This document shows, piece after piece, positions 1 through 17,491 of a stretch of DNA of 64,000 nt. The DNA comes from Paramecium octaurelia (taxonomy: Eukaryota; Ciliophora; Oligohymenophorea; Peniculida; Parameciidae): NCBI GenBank assembly GCA_905182995.1, contig CAJJDP010000045.1, forward strand, positions 253,483 through 317,482. The letters run 5' to 3'. The position numbers were made by a program, and so were the translations under genes. The stretch's first letter is position 1; each line of letters opens with the position of its first letter. The notes beneath the pieces were generated by a model. It saw only the letters and a list, made by a program, of their open reading frames with translations, had not been told where the DNA came from and searched no databases.

Positions 1-477
1 AACATCAACCCAATTAAAGTGATTGTGACGAGGTTCAATAGTAAGTAGTATAAGTAATTAGCAATACCTGAAAAAGTATGTTGTTCTAATGATGATGAGA
101 TTGTTTAACTAAAAAATAGGCAAATATATTACAAAAAAAATAATCTTAAGACCATTATCAGATCTAATTCTCCAAAATATAATATACTTGTCAATATTCT
201 CCATGGCTAGAATAAAAAAAAAAAAATACCTAGAACTATTCAAGAAACGCAAGTTTATAGTTTAAGTAGAGATTGGAGGGTTTTAGATATTGTACATATG
301 TTGCATAGCTCAATAAAACACTGCTAATAACCATCATTCTAGTCAAAGGAGGAATATCTAGAATATATTCTAATACCATCTTTTATTAATTATTAATATT
401 ATCAAAAAATTAATCAAATGTTCCAAAACCTATAATTTTCTTGTTTTCTGTGTAAAATTGAAGTGAAGTAGATTTGA
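1..477 (+). CDS. Open frame entering from the left edge, uncertain
   Basis: This frame is open in the ciliate code from the first base to TGA at 475-477. Its product is lysine- and glutamine-rich, with a short passage around SRDWRVLDIVHML that looks protein-like. A possible 20-nt intron (452-471, GTAAA...GTAG) would move the stop only to about 490. No family is recognised. Random TGA-free stretches of this length are not rare when only one stop codon exists and the DNA is AT-rich, so this may be the end of a gene lying mainly to the left or may be chance. Confidence 0.25.
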
Positions 478-1275
478 AGAAGAGTCTTTGGTGAATGCTT
501 CCTCAGTTAGCTAAAGTTATATCCAATAACATTCAATAAAAGTTTATTCAGAAATTGAATTGTAACCCAATTTTAATGAATTCAAAACTTTATTCCTCTT
601 TAATGTCACGTTGATCAATTAAATAAAATCTTTACACATTGATTGCGCTCTAGATCTATTCGAAATAATAATTTATTTATACAGTTGATTTAAATCTAAT
701 TATTCAATTAGACTCACTTATCTGATTGCATCATTTAGGCAATATATTTTTCTAATAAATCATTTAAACTATTGTGTGGTATATTCAAAAATATCAAAGA
801 TCGATAATTTCCCAATCCTTTTGTCACCACATTTATATGATCTTAAGATGACATTATATTGATGATAAAGATAAACTCAGCTTTTGCATGCCTTAAATAA
901 TGGAATCTTGTATTATTAAACTCCTTTATTGTTTTTCTAATTAATAGCTAACTTTATTTAGACTTCAGCAACTTTCTAATCTTATCTAAACACACATAAT
1001 ATAATTCAGTCTATTGAATTAAAGCACCATTGTTTCTTAATTTTAATATATGCAATGTTCTCATAACTTATACAATCATTGCTTTAATAATTCTTATTGA
1101 TAATTAATTTTCTATTATTTAATAACTTAATTCTAAGTTTACATTAAGGGTGCTTCAAACCAGTGGTTTCTATACATTTTACTAATGAAATTCAATCATT
1201 TTCTCTAACACTTCCATCTTTAACAGATATTTCATTTTTGGACCCAAGGATTTATTCATTTATATAATTATATTA
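345..1275 (-). pseudogene. Leucine-rich-repeat-like gene, probably decayed
   Basis: Read on the minus strand from an ATG near 1275, the frames contain LRR-like pieces such as TLHILKLRNN, then GNYRSLIFLNIPHNSLNDLL, then LNSLKLGYNSI nearer the end. That spacing fits ribonuclease-inhibitor-type repeats. The pieces fall in two frames separated by in-frame TGAs (one about 110 nt after the ATG and one near 760). I could not join them with convincing short introns. I read this as a degraded LRR gene, or a gene whose splicing I failed to resolve. The opposite strand is also partly open but its product is poor in charged residues. Confidence 0.35.
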
Positions 1276-1295
1276 TAATAATTATTTATTAGAAA

Positions 1296-2105
1296 ATGAA
1301 TGAATAAGAGAAATTTGAATCACCTATTACAAAGAAAATTTCTGAAGATGAAATGATTAAGGAGAAAGAAGTTCTTTAAGCTATATTAATTTTAAACTTC
1401 TTAATGTATGAATACTTGCATAGTTTAGACTTTAATATAATAAAATAAACAGGAAAACAATGTAATAGTTCTATTCAAAGCATTGATAACTATTTTCTAA
1501 GATTCTGAAAATTGGATTCCAAAAATATTAAAGATTGGTCAACCATTTAAAGAAAAATTGGACACACATCAAAATTCATCCAAATGTTATAAAATTTTCA
1601 AAATATTACATTACAGAGTGCAAAATTTTAAAAACTTAAGCTTTTTTTATTAGATGTGAACACTTAAAAATTATCTGAAAGAGCAAACAATTTATTAAAA
1701 ATTGTCAAGTCGCTTCTTCAATATTATAGCAATCCCTTCGATTAGTCTGATTATGATGACTCTTAATTAACTTATTAATTTTAAAATGAACCTCCTTTAA
1801 GTCCCATTAAAACTTCTTGTATTATGGAATAAGATTCGGAAATCATAATGCTAGAATTAATAAAGATAGAATAATTTAGTACAATCCCAATTGAGATTAA
1901 ATAATCATGTTAAATAAATCAAATAAGGTCATGGAGTCCAACTATAGCATCTTCGTGGAGCAAGACCAGAACCATTTAGTCATGTTAGCATCATAGATTG
2001 TCTATTTCTATTAGCAATTCTATAAAATAATAAAGTAGTTCCCAGTGGAACTTACTTTAGAGAAAGGTCATAAACTAATACTCAAAATAAATTCGATTAG
2101 ATTGA
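1296..2105 (+). CDS. Dynein-stalk-like coiled-coil protein with an in-frame TGA
   Basis: The frame starts MNEQEKFESP at 1296 and runs to TGA at 2103-2105 with one internal TGA at 1506-1508. After that TGA the sequence DWSTIQRKIGHTSKFIQML, followed about 40 residues later by NNLLKIVKSLLQYY, follows the pattern of the microtubule-binding stalk of dynein heavy chains (DW..k..lgd..Fl..l, then a hydrophobic helix before a Y.Y). The rest is Ser/Gln-rich, with WSPTIASSWSKTRT. No motor AAA modules are present, so this would be a stand-alone stalk-like protein. The internal TGA could be a lost intron boundary, a sequencing error or an inactivating mutation. I saw no acceptable 20-35 nt intron spanning it. 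Confidence 0.42.
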
Positions 2106-3822
2106 GAAATCCCCATTATAACAATCTAAATTGTAATTTATCAAGGATTCATTGTTTACAAAAAAACCAACTTCAAAGAATAATAAATGATTTTATTTTT
2201 TTCATTTTAGCATTACTACACAAAAGTATAAATCATAATGTGATATTAAAACAAAATAGAAACGAAATATGGCTTAAAGCAAATTGTAAATGTAAACTTG
2301 CAACACTCAAAATTAACAATTATCCTGTCTTCCATAATGTAATCAAATTCTTGGCCTTATTAATTTACAAAGGTTAATAGACCTTTTGATACTGGAATAT
2401 TGGAATATCTGTTTATTACATGAGATAAACTTTATTTTATACAATATTAAATAATAAAAGTATCAATATATATAAATATATAGATAATAAGAATTGTATA
2501 TGTATTTATCTTCATTTCAGCATTTCTTATAACAACTCATCTATTTCCAATAAACTTTAATCGCATGCTGATCCTCTAGTGGTTGCTTTGATCGAAGCTT
2601 TAACAAAACTTTCGTCATATGGATTTCTTATTTATGGTGTCATGTCAGTTATTTTATACTTATTTTAAGTACTTTGATTCAATTCTTCATCTTCACTTAT
2701 GGTCTTAGAATTTAATATAGAATAATCAGCTACTAATAATTTTTATTCCTAACTTTAAATAAACATTAAGCAAATACTTCTTCATTGTCTGATTATTTGT
2801 AAGGTCTGAATAAAATACATAATTTTATAATGCACCAAATAAAAGATGAAAAAACCGATACTACAAATAAGCATAATAACACTTATTTATAGTGTAGCTT
2901 AATCAATAATTATTTCACTTTCTGGAACTCTTACTTATATGCACTCTACTTCTCCTCGCTCAACTATTCAAACTTTGGAATCGTATAATTTTATTTTGGA
3001 AATTCAGAGACATCCTCCTCAATTAATTCTTGCTACAACACCAAATTGGAGTCAAACTCTAATCTCTCCTTCTGAAATTGGCTAATCATCTCTTATCCTA
3101 ATAAGGGTTCTTCTATCAATTATAAAATTGAAATTGGTTTCCGAACTATTCCAATATGCTTTTTTGGATGCTGAAACCTACAATCAGAAAAAGCAATATT
3201 GTGCATAATCATCATCAAAATGATCATCTTTAGGCTTTGTTTATTTATTAAATAAACAATTAATATATTTTTATGTAATGGTGTTATCTTCCATAACACT
3301 GATTAATCAATAAAATAAAGAATGCTAAATTAAATAAAAGTTTATTGAAATAAAACTTAACAAATGCAAAGTATAATTGAAAAAAGGATCATAAAGATGA
3401 TATCCATTTAATATTAAATTAAAAAAGTTGAAATTAAAAACTCCTTCTATTTTTATGTAAAATAAATAAGAGTAAATATCGACATTAATTGAATATAAAC
3501 AAATATTATCCAAATAATACTAATAGTACTCCTTAATGTTATTAAAATTGATGAAATTACTGATGATATAATTTATTTATACAATAATAATAATTTTTTC
3601 ATAAATTAATTATTTTATTATATAAATATTTTCAATCAATTAGAAACATTTATAATTTACCAAATTCTCAAAATATGAATTCTAATTATTATCAAATATT
3701 ATTGAATAAATTGAGAATCAATAGATGATCAAGTTCTCCAAAATAATATGATTTTAACAATAGTTTATTTATATATGTTGAAAATTCATAGTCTTAAATA
3801 AACTCAATTTTTCTATTCAATT
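2106..3822. other. No gene supported; partly open frames only
   Basis: Frames on both strands are open for 50-130 codons between single TGAs, for example plus strand 2810-3219 and another plus frame around 2900-3170 containing NYKIEIGFRTI. None has a plausible start, and I could not splice them together. The stretch is AT-rich with homopolymer tracts. It may hold the remains of a decayed gene, but nothing can be named. Confidence 0.4.
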
Positions 3823-4113
3823 ATGTTATTTTTGAAAACCTCAAATAAGGTGGGACGTGATATATTATTATATTCTTCGATAAGGCTTTAGATTTAAATG
3901 TCTTCTTTGGTTTTACTTAAATCCTTTTTTAAGATGTAAATTGATGATCAATACGATTTTTATCTTAATAAGAAAGGGCTATAATTACTTGATAAGCGTA
4001 GTTTTTTGAATCAACAGAGATTCATAATTGAATATACCAATAAATAATATTAAAGATAGAGGTTTGTGAAATGTTTAAATTTCTTGATCTCTTATTATAA
4101 TACTTAATTATGA
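3823..4113 (+). CDS. Small hypothetical protein, 96 aa
   Basis: An ATG at 3823 opens a frame of 97 codons ending at TGA 4111-4113. The product begins MLFLKTSNKVGRDILL and is basic and amphipathic, with a region rich in K, Q and R toward the end. The KT..(V)GRD.LL opening faintly recalls the N-terminus of peroxisomal PEX11 proteins, but the rest of that family is not visible and the frame is short, so I do not assign it. It lies alone in a gene-poor stretch. Confidence 0.28.
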
Positions 4114-5849
4114 TATATTATTACTAAAATTGTTAGTACTTCTGTATATTTAAAAATAATATACAATTTGTGAGGATTTTATTGAATAATTTGAGAACTA
4201 CTCATTCCTTATTTTATATTTTGTAATGATAAATGTTCAGTAAATTTGTGAAATTTATTATTTTATTAATGGGAGATGAATGATAAAAATATTGTACTAA
4301 TGTGCTTGACTTATTTTCAGTTGAGTTCATCAGTGCATTTGAAATAAAATATAGAAATTCATAATGTTTTATGATTTTATACACTAAAACTCTTTAATAC
4401 ATACTTTCAAGTTTAATGTTTTAATAGTATTAGTGATGATTAATAGAGATAGGAGTTCTAAAAATATAACTAAATTTGAAAGCAATAGAAATTGGATAGA
4501 ATCTCGAGAATGTATATCGAGATAATAGAAATATTGGATTTTTAGAGATACTAGTAGATTAGTAGAAAATATGGAGAAAATAGTGTATGATTGAAATCAT
4601 GAGAAGGTTTTAATTTCCAGAATTTCTATAGAACAATTAAGAGAATGAAAGATGTTTATTGAGGAATGATAGACATTTCAATTTGAGGTGTATGATGTTC
4701 CTAGAAGGTTATCAATAGAAAATTGATAAAATGATGAATAAGAAATCGAGATTATGGGATAAGAATATTTGAATCGAATTCATGAAAGAAATGAATGATT
4801 TAATTAAAGTGATTAATTTTAATAAATCATCAATGAGAAATCATATTGTGTATTGTTTTAATTTGTGGTAAATAAGCATTAGTTTTAGAAATGCTGATGC
4901 AGAAGCGTGAATGTTAGGTTAGAGAACTAATTCAAAGAAAAAAAAGGAAAATAATTATAAATTTAAATTGTTGTTACAACTAATTAAATAAATATAATAA
5001 TTTTTTTTTTCTTTTTTGATATTCAATAGCAATTAACATTAATAATCAAGAATTAACTCGTGGCAACATCATGGTGTATGTTGGTTAGTAAATATGTTGT
5101 TGAATTTGAAGAGGGTATTGTGTCGGAGTTGGAGACACAGGTTCATATTCTTGTTTTACGTGGATTTACTATTTAACTTCAAGGAGTTGCTTGAATATTA
5201 GTTGTGATGCCAAAAATAAATTTTAAATAGTTGTGTAATAAAATGGATTCTAGGTTTCTGCAGCCTTCTAATATTATTATGATAATGTAGAAAATAGTTT
5301 TTAACAATGCTATTGAAGAAGAGAACGCTATTCTTAAAGCAAATTAGCTTAGTCTTCCTTAGAGGGTTGTTTATCAATATATATCTACATAAATTTATTT
5401 TAAATTACCTGACTAACTTCAGATGATACAATAGGCTCAGAGAGTTAGAAAGTGAGAGGATTAATAATTGAAATCTTCAAGATATTCTCCACTTTGAGCT
5501 TCTTCTTTCTAGTCTCTTTCTTACCTATCCTACCCTCTTTCTCATACGCCTTTTATATTGTTCGTACAGTACAGTATTTTAGCTACAGCCTATTCGCTAC
5601 CTAAAAGTATAAATGATCAAGATATCATATATAATGGTTAGACATAATCATAAATTTGGTATTAATTTGATACCTCTTGTAAAGAGAGCTTGTCCTGTAA
5701 AAGAAGCTTTAACACTAGTCTTCGTTCTTCCTTATTAATTTTCTGGTACTTTCTACTTGATTTCACTTAAGCTTCCTAATTTTCAGATTTAGTCATGAGG
5801 TTAGAATCTTTATTTTTATTATATATATATAAAATTTAAAACCAATACT
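4114..5849 (+). pseudogene. Decayed coding fragments, plus strand
   Basis: Several plus-strand fragments look coding but cannot be joined. Around 5285-5460 there is NNAIEEENAILKANQLSLPQ and then PDQLQMIQQAQRVRK. Around 5570-5700 there is SINDQDIIYNGQTQSQIWY, after two in-frame TGAs. Around 5140-5230 a Cys/Trp-containing stretch (YSCFTWIYY...C) sits in another frame. The succession of a Cys-rich piece and helical pieces could be the relic of a FLYWCH/MULE-like transposase, but this is speculation. Between 4440 and 4900 a frame is open apart from about six TGAs, close to chance expectation. Confidence 0.25.
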
Positions 5850-6987
5850 TATTAAATTTGAATAAGATTCATTTCGTTATTTATACATAATTTGCTATTC
5901 ATAATCTTATTTTATTAAAAAGTCATTCAATACACTTCAATCAATAATTCGACTTCTGAAACAGTCTTTGTATCTATCATTTCAAATTCTATTCAAATAA
6001 TCATTCATTCTCTTAAAATATAATGCATTTTCTAATATTAAAAGTTGAAAATTAGGTCTAATTTTTAATCATTACATTAATAATCAATTTTACATCCTCT
6101 TCCTACTTATAGCATTCAATAATTTTTGTCTTAAGGCATATCAAGAAGGAAATTTATCTAAATTACTTTACATTGATTTTTAAATTGTAGCATTCATGGA
6201 CACTCTAATTATTCATTTTTCACACTAATCTCTAATACTCTATGACTCATCTATCTAAAACTTTAATAAATGGTTAAAGTCAGGCTAAGTTCCAAATATT
6301 TATAACATTGTTTTATAAATTCAACAGCCAAATTTTATGAATAAAATAACCAACAATAAACTCAACATATTTTATCAAAAACCCTATATAAAAGGAACAA
6401 TGACTCTATTTCCTTATAAGTATATTAGTTTATGAACCGATATTAATATTTGTAACATCATTTAAATTACTTGACTGGATGTTTCTTTTCTTCAGAAATT
6501 TAGGACTTCCATAGTTTAAAATGAACCTATTCAATTTTAGTTAATGTAAGTTCATAAGAGATTTATTAAATACTTCCCTAACATAGTCTGATTCTATTTT
6601 TGAGGAATGAAATGAAATCATCTTTCAACATTATTTCTTAATATGTAACTCTCTTCTTTGGCATATTTATTATGAAAAAGAGTTACTGCTTTGGAGTTAG
6701 TATATTTTTCATAAAAATGCCAATAATTTTAAATTGTCTGATCACTTTCATTTTTACTTTTTTCAATTCAATAATCTATAAAGGTTAGTCTGATTGAATA
6801 GATATGTGAAATCAAATTGGTATTACTTATTGAAATTTAGCCAAAGTCTGACAATTTCCAAGAAAAATTTAAAATTAAAATGTTCTTAAAATAGCATAAA
6901 TTAGGATGATGCAAAATTAAGAAAATGACGAATTATTATTTTGTTAAATAATCAAAAAATATAACGATATGAGTATGTCTAAAATAA
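5850..6987 (-). pseudogene. Possible decayed gene on the minus strand
   Basis: Between about 6790 and 6460 the minus strand holds an open frame with a protein-like composition, including MPKKRVTYQEIMLKDDFISF and KIEQVHFKLWKSQISEEKK. It ends at an in-frame TGA, then continues in the same frame with further TGAs toward 6200 (piece: NLAVEFIKQCYKYLELSL). I found no introns that repair it. It lies downstream of the CDPK on the same strand and could be its 3' flank or the remnant of a separate helical-repeat gene. Confidence 0.28.
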
Positions 6988-8688
<1,701 letters not shown>

Positions 8689-8713
8689 AAGTTATTATAA
8701 ATAATAAAAATAA
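8689..8713. promoter_or_regulatory. 25-bp bidirectional intergenic spacer
   Basis: The start codons of the minus-strand CDPK (8688) and the plus-strand gene at 8714 lie only 25 bp apart. Any core promoter elements for both genes must lie here or inside the neighbouring coding sequence. The spacer is AT-only apart from three G/C bases. No specific motif is recognised. Confidence 0.5.
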
Positions 8714-9407
8714 ATGGGTACTTGTAGTTAAGGATAGAATATTGAGAATTTAAAGGGAAATGAAAGAACATTAATGAAATTAGTGGGATATTTTTACAGT
8801 ATTCCAATGCAACAACATCCAGACATTGACAGTTTAGTAATAACGAAATTAGAGAGATAAAAAATAATTTCAAGAGGCTTGAGTAAGAATCTCATTGAAG
8901 AAATTGTATACTTTTTAAATTCTCGCAAGATTAGAAATAGAGAATAAGACGATTTACTTGATCATTTTAATTATGTATACAACTAATCTTTTAAGAAATT
9001 GAATGACTTTAATACCAACCTGGGGAAGATGATATTGATTGTAACACTTTTATAATAAGATATGTAAGACCTCCATCGAAGTCTTATTGTGTTATAAGTC
9101 TCTTGAGATGGGAGAATTGACACCAGTAGATGTATGGTGGGTAGAAGATCATTTTTTATGGAGGTATTGCCAATTATAGGATCAGTACAAAGTTGATTAT
9201 GATAATTTTTTGGATTTCAATTATCTAATCAAATTTATGTATCTTTTGAAGGAGTGCACAAGAATAGAATTGAAAAAGATGAATTTTGAATTGAAATAAT
9301 TGATTGGTTCCATTAAAACTGAACATAGCTAATAATAGGAATTTCCAAACACAGCTAGAACTGTGGATAGTTTTCGACCATAGAATAAAAGATTAGACAC
9401 ATTTTGA
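8714..9407 (+). CDS. Hypothetical protein with N-terminal acylation motif
   Basis: The protein starts MGTCSQGQN, resembling an N-myristoylation/palmitoylation signal. It continues with a helical body containing ITKLERQKIISRGLSKNLIE and later TPVDVWWVEDHFLWRYCQLQ and FNYLIKFMYLLKEC; the tail carries TARTVDSFRPQNKR. A 28-nt intron (GTAACAC...TGTAAG, near 9040) is needed to keep the frame, and an in-frame 21-nt one (GTATAC...TTAAG) is possible upstream. An in-frame ATG at 8774 is an alternative start, but the upstream one keeps the acylation motif that its divergent neighbour also shows. No domain family recognised. It ends 10 bp before the convergent PGPGxY gene. Confidence 0.72.
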
Positions 9408-10086
9408 ATACTTATATTCATTAATCAAATTCTGAAAACATTTTATATCGTCCTGGACCAGGTGTGACTTTATTTATTTCATAAGGTCCTTTTCTTGTAG
9501 ATTTACTAAAAGTCTATTGCACTGCAGATCTCATCCCATTCTTTGGGTAAATGCCTGATTAATTAATACCTGTATTCTCAAGTGAGTATCTTCCAGGTTC
9601 AGGATAATCATTTACTAATTTGGATATTCAGAATTACCTCCGAAAGTCTTAAATCTCTCTTGATCTTTTCCAATGATGCAGGCTCCTGAGTTTTGAAACT
9701 TAGAGAGTGGATAAACTCCTTTTTATGTTATGGCTTACACATACTCATAATTGCCAGGTCCTTTTTGGATATTTCCTTTAATCATATACCTGGAGTATTA
9801 AATTTCTGTAATGATTGCGTTCTTTATCCAAAAGTAAACTTTTGTCTTCTTGTAACTGTGCTTGGTATTTAATAACGATCTGGAGGGGGAGTGGTTTAAG
9901 TAAGAGTTGCCCAAATCCCTTATAACCAAGTATCTTCTCTGCCCAAAGCAAATTGAATTCCTTTCTTATCTTCTATGTTCAAATCAGCGAAACTCTTGAT
10001 ATCATATTTGTTTGGAGCTGGAACTTATTTAACATATTTTGTAAAATCATGTCTAGAAGGTATTTGTAACAAAATTTACTTTGAGC

Positions 10087-11563
<1,477 letters not shown>

Positions 11564-11564
11564 N
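11564..11564. other. Single-N assembly join
   Basis: A lone N separates two identical 1477-bp stretches. The true sequence most likely reads straight through with a single copy, shortening this part of the window by 1478 bp. Confidence 0.95.
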
Positions 11565-13974
<2,410 letters not shown>

Positions 13975-14042
13975 TCTATGTGATTAATTGTACATGTTGA
14001 TTTAAATAAATATTCTTTTGATTTCTATTATGATATCCAATT

Positions 14043-14903
14043 TCACTAATTGTGATGGCCTTCGAATGCTCTGATGTTATGAGCTGTGTTTATTACAAAA
14101 TTAGAAGTGTCTATTACATATCCTTTTGTTGCTGCTTCAAACAATTCTGGATGATGTACTATTCCTTCCTATTTTCCATTATTTATTCAAATACTTTCAT
14201 GAAATAAATTACTTCATCTTATACTGTTGTACCCAATTCTTGAATATGATCAAGTTGACATGCTAATTCATATTTCAATTAACCTTCCTCTGTTAAGTAG
14301 TCAGCATTGTCTCTATCATCAAATTGCCTGAAATCCGCTGTCAATGGATGGAATTAATAGGTTTCAACCCAATACACATTTTTATCATTAGCAAGAGTAT
14401 TTGTCTCAATTTTGAGTACTTTTCCACCTCTCAACAATGAAAGTCTATGTATTTTATATTATAATGATCTCCAATACCTAATTTAATAAAGGCTGTCTAT
14501 TACCACATTCTAGGAATCCACAAAAAGGAAGGAGCATATATAAATAGATTATTCCAATACCATGCAATATCCAATGGATTTTTGAACCAAAGATAAATTG
14601 ATAAGGGAATGGCTGTCTCATAAAGAACATAAGGATATTTCAAGAATATTGTAAGATGCTTATGAGGATCGCATGAGTAGCTAATTATATTTAAATCAGG
14701 TACAGCAACACTTCTCCAATTCTATCAAACTCAATTGTATAGGTTGGTTTGTAAATTCGATCTGTTTTTACAACATATTATGATTCATCATTCATAACTT
14801 ATGCTTTATGAGCTATGGTTGCTGTATGGAAACTTTTTATGTGATTCAATTAATAGACATTCTTAATACCCAATCTAGCAGTACTTGTAATTCTAGTTAG
14901 CAT
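14043..14903 (-). CDS. Putative mitochondrial membrane protein, 261 aa
   Basis: Three introns (23, 26 and 26 nt) give an exact 262-codon frame. The N-terminus MLTRITSTARLGIKNVYQLN is basic, hydroxylated and free of acidic residues, like a mitochondrial presequence. A central pair of hydrophobic segments (TIFLKYPYVLYETAIPLSIY and NNLFIYAPSFLWIP) could form a membrane hairpin. It is followed by a soluble region (RLSLLRGGKVLKIETN, VETYQFHPLTADFRQF) and a C-terminus ending GHHNQ. The layout (presequence, hairpin, flanking beta-rich parts) recalls the TMEM70/TMEM186/TMEM223 family of respiratory-complex assembly factors, but the match is weak. It is convergent with the SRPK gene (68 bp apart). Confidence 0.75.
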
Positions 14904-16150
14904 TAATTTTTAAGATTTTAATTATAATAATATTTTATGACTCCTATATAAAAATATTAAATTCATTTACTACTATTTTTATTATATTGTCTAAATATCC
15001 TATGGCTTGCTCCTCAAATAGAGTAATATCATCATTAATATTAATTGTTATTTGAATACTAGAAACAATCATATACAAATTTTGATCATATCAAATATAA
15101 ATATTAAATGAAAATTAAATCGTTTTTGAGATGTATCGTTTTTTAGTTAATAAATAAATGAAAGGAATTATTGCTATCATTCTTGCATTGGCTGTGGTCT
15201 CAAATGCCACCAGCACAAAAGATTAAATCTTGGCTCTCCTTTAAACAGGAACAAAGGCCAGTGATGCCATTGACACAGTCTTTGGATTGCTGAATGATTT
15301 AAAACAATCTAACATCGATGCCCAATTTGCTGCTGACCAAAAGAACGAAACAGACGAATGGGTTGGTGCCTAAACCATTGAATAATTCACTAAAATTAAG
15401 GCTCTTAACCAAAAATTGTTCCAATAGGCTGTCGAAAACAGAGCTGAGTATGAAAACGTACTTCAATAAACCAAAAATTATTTGGCATGGAATGAAGCCA
15501 GAAGAGATTCAATTGCTGCTAAAATTGAAACACTCCAAGACAACTAATGTTTCTCCAACTAATTATTTGTTAAATCCATCAAGCACAATTAAGAAGCCTT
15601 AGAAGTCATCAGACTCCTCAAATAAGATGTCGCTGGATACATCATCAATGGAGATTCTTTTGAATTCACATAGGTCTAAGCCTAATCAGTTGCTGAAAAA
15701 TTGAAGTAATACAGCAACTTATTCTAAGAACACTAAATCAAATCATTCTTGGCTCTTGCCTAAGAAGGATAAGTAATTATATCATTTATACAATTCTTAG
15801 GCTTCAGAATCATCTGGACATGGATAAACATTAGCTGAAAGAGTCTTGGGTGTCCTTGAAGGATTAGAATCTGAATTAGCTGCCTCATTAGAAAATTTGA
15901 AATAAAATGAAATCAATGCCTCATGGGAATTGGCTGGATGGGTCTCATTGTCTGAAGCTGAAATCACCTCATTGGAAGTTGAATATGAAAGAAAATAAGT
16001 CTTTGCTGATAGAACTGCCACTGTATTATATAATCCACTAATCAATTCTAGCAAATCTAAGCCGCTTTAGCCCAATAAGCCAAATCAAAGATCATCTTAT
16101 AAGAATCTTAAGATGCCTTAGATTAAGCTTAAGCTGATTTGGAATCAAAG
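14811..16150. repeat. First copy of a 1340-bp perfect direct duplication
   Basis: Repeated at 16152-17491 with offset 1341, directly adjoining the N at 16151. It carries the 5' end of the mitochondrial-type gene and most of the trichocyst matrix protein gene. It has the same architecture as the duplication at 10087-13041 and is best explained the same way, as unmerged contig ends. Confidence 0.96.
15158..16150 (+). pseudogene. Truncated duplicate of the trichocyst matrix protein gene
   Basis: Identical to 16499-17491 and stopped by the N at 16151 within ADLESK, about 35 codons before the natural stop. It is an artefact copy; the complete gene is described at 16499. Confidence 0.93.
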
Positions 16151-16151
16151 N
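16151..16151. other. Single-N assembly join
   Basis: A lone N abuts two identical 1340-bp stretches. Collapsing them would remove 1341 bp and leave a single trichocyst gene. Confidence 0.95.
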
Positions 16152-16244
16152 AGCTATGGTTGCTGTATGGAAACTTTTTATGTGATTCAATTAATAGACA
16201 TTCTTAATACCCAATCTAGCAGTACTTGTAATTCTAGTTAGCAT
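16152..16244 (-). pseudogene. Duplicate 5' fragment of the mitochondrial-type gene
   Basis: Copy of 14811-14903: only the first 93 nt of coding sequence (MLTRITSTAR...), cut off at the N. It is an artefact and not a gene. Confidence 0.92.
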
Positions 16245-17491
16245 TAATTTTTAAGATTTTAATTATAATAATATTTTATGACTCCTATATAAAAATATTA
16301 AATTCATTTACTACTATTTTTATTATATTGTCTAAATATCCTATGGCTTGCTCCTCAAATAGAGTAATATCATCATTAATATTAATTGTTATTTGAATAC
16401 TAGAAACAATCATATACAAATTTTGATCATATCAAATATAAATATTAAATGAAAATTAAATCGTTTTTGAGATGTATCGTTTTTTAGTTAATAAATAAAT
16501 GAAAGGAATTATTGCTATCATTCTTGCATTGGCTGTGGTCTCAAATGCCACCAGCACAAAAGATTAAATCTTGGCTCTCCTTTAAACAGGAACAAAGGCC
16601 AGTGATGCCATTGACACAGTCTTTGGATTGCTGAATGATTTAAAACAATCTAACATCGATGCCCAATTTGCTGCTGACCAAAAGAACGAAACAGACGAAT
16701 GGGTTGGTGCCTAAACCATTGAATAATTCACTAAAATTAAGGCTCTTAACCAAAAATTGTTCCAATAGGCTGTCGAAAACAGAGCTGAGTATGAAAACGT
16801 ACTTCAATAAACCAAAAATTATTTGGCATGGAATGAAGCCAGAAGAGATTCAATTGCTGCTAAAATTGAAACACTCCAAGACAACTAATGTTTCTCCAAC
16901 TAATTATTTGTTAAATCCATCAAGCACAATTAAGAAGCCTTAGAAGTCATCAGACTCCTCAAATAAGATGTCGCTGGATACATCATCAATGGAGATTCTT
17001 TTGAATTCACATAGGTCTAAGCCTAATCAGTTGCTGAAAAATTGAAGTAATACAGCAACTTATTCTAAGAACACTAAATCAAATCATTCTTGGCTCTTGC
17101 CTAAGAAGGATAAGTAATTATATCATTTATACAATTCTTAGGCTTCAGAATCATCTGGACATGGATAAACATTAGCTGAAAGAGTCTTGGGTGTCCTTGA
17201 AGGATTAGAATCTGAATTAGCTGCCTCATTAGAAAATTTGAAATAAAATGAAATCAATGCCTCATGGGAATTGGCTGGATGGGTCTCATTGTCTGAAGCT
17301 GAAATCACCTCATTGGAAGTTGAATATGAAAGAAAATAAGTCTTTGCTGATAGAACTGCCACTGTATTATATAATCCACTAATCAATTCTAGCAAATCTA
17401 AGCCGCTTTAGCCCAATAAGCCAAATCAAAGATCATCTTATAAGAATCTTAAGATGCCTTAGATTAAGCTTAAGCTGATTTGGAATCAAAG
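16152..17491. repeat. Second copy of the 1340-bp duplication
   Basis: Exact copy of 14811-16150. Beyond 17491 the sequence continues uniquely through the last codons of the trichocyst gene. Confidence 0.96.

Noticed and set aside
2500..5000. Possible reading of TGA as a sense codon in some frames (plausible text continues past TGA)
   Set aside because: With one stop codon in AT-rich DNA, frames of 50-100 codons between TGAs are expected by chance. Every well-supported gene in the window ends at a TGA.
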